DNA of 7,260 nucleotides from Acidimicrobiia bacterium (lineage in GTDB: Bacteria > Actinomycetota > Acidimicrobiia > UBA5794 > UBA11373). The translations under genes and the position numbers were made by a program. The stretch spans positions 1 to 7,260 of the forward strand of contig JALOLI010000063.1 in assembly GCA_025456165.1 (NCBI GenBank), written 5' to 3'. Shown here piece after piece: positions 7,119 through 7,260 of this stretch. Every line of letters starts with the position of its first letter. The stretch's first letter is position 1. The notes below the pieces were generated by a model. The model was not told where the DNA came from and ran no database searches. It was given only the letters and a program-made list of their open reading frames with translations.

Positions 7119-7260
7119 CTAGCTGGGCGAGCTGGCCCCGACCATGCCTTCGAGCAATTGCTCCATGAACCAGATCTGGAGGTCGGTGGCCACTTCGCCT
7201 TCGCCCAGGAACGGCGTGCCGTCCTGGTAGTTCAGCGGGCCGGTGAACAGGTTGATCGAG
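7119..7260 (-). CDS. BMP-family substrate-binding protein, C-terminal fragment
   Basis: Only the last 46 residues lie in the window; the gene continues past the right edge. The visible sequence contains INLFTGPLNYQDGTPFLGEG, then EVATD, IWFMEQLLEGMVG and a short tail SSPS before TAG (7119-7121 on the complement). This matches the C-terminus of BMP (basic membrane protein, PnrA-like) lipoproteins, where a GPL.dQdG turn precedes a GE motif and a terminal helix ending near EGMVG. Such proteins are periplasmic or lipid-anchored binding proteins for nucleosides and related ligands. Its position directly before the ATPase and two permeases gives the standard order binding protein-ATPase-permease-permease. 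The specificity residues lie outside the window. The family call is good despite the short fragment, because sequence and context agree. Confidence 0.85.
   Translation of the reverse strand, partial: SINLFTGPLNYQDGTPFLGEGEVATDLQIWFMEQLLEGMVGASSPS

Overview
The window is a GC-rich bacterial chromosome segment with tightly packed genes, GTG and ATG starts and strong purine-rich ribosome binding sites. The protein families (DUF3160, a three-disulfide-type secreted SGNH hydrolase, a BMP-type nucleoside ABC transporter with a VGERQQLEI-type ATPase) would fit a high-GC Actinomycetota or Chloroflexota lineage. No rRNA or other phylogenetic marker is present, so the assignment stays open. No phage, transposase, CRISPR, tRNA or toxin-antitoxin signature was seen.

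Layout. From 1 to 1977 (+) lies most of a DUF3160-family protein whose reading frame is open to the left edge, so its N-terminus, probably a secretion signal, is probably missing. Its stop overlaps by 10 bases the stop of a convergent minus-strand gene (1968-2468), a 166-residue protein with a possible PH-like fold. A 189-base divergent region follows. From 2658 to 3551 (+) lies a secreted SGNH/GDSL hydrolase with all main catalytic blocks and six cysteines. A convergent intergenic gap (3552-3704) contains a 17-bp-stem palindrome and a second, bulged stem-loop next to the following stop codon.

From 3705 to the right edge, all on the minus strand, is a compact ABC importer operon read right to left: the C-terminal end of a BMP-family substrate-binding protein (7119-7260, cut by the window), a double-NBD ATPase (5688-7079), and two permeases (4648-5691 and 3705-4646). 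The ATPase and first permease overlap by 4 bases (GTGA), and the two permeases are 1 base apart, so translational coupling is likely. By family, this is an importer of nucleosides or a related small molecule: the lipid-anchored binding protein captures the substrate, the two permeases form the channel, and the fused ATPase drives uptake.

The most unusual points are a shortened helical subdomain and eroded signature motif in the first ATPase domain, and the long palindrome between the hydrolase and the transporter operon. I did not find convincing evidence of an undescribed multi-gene system here.
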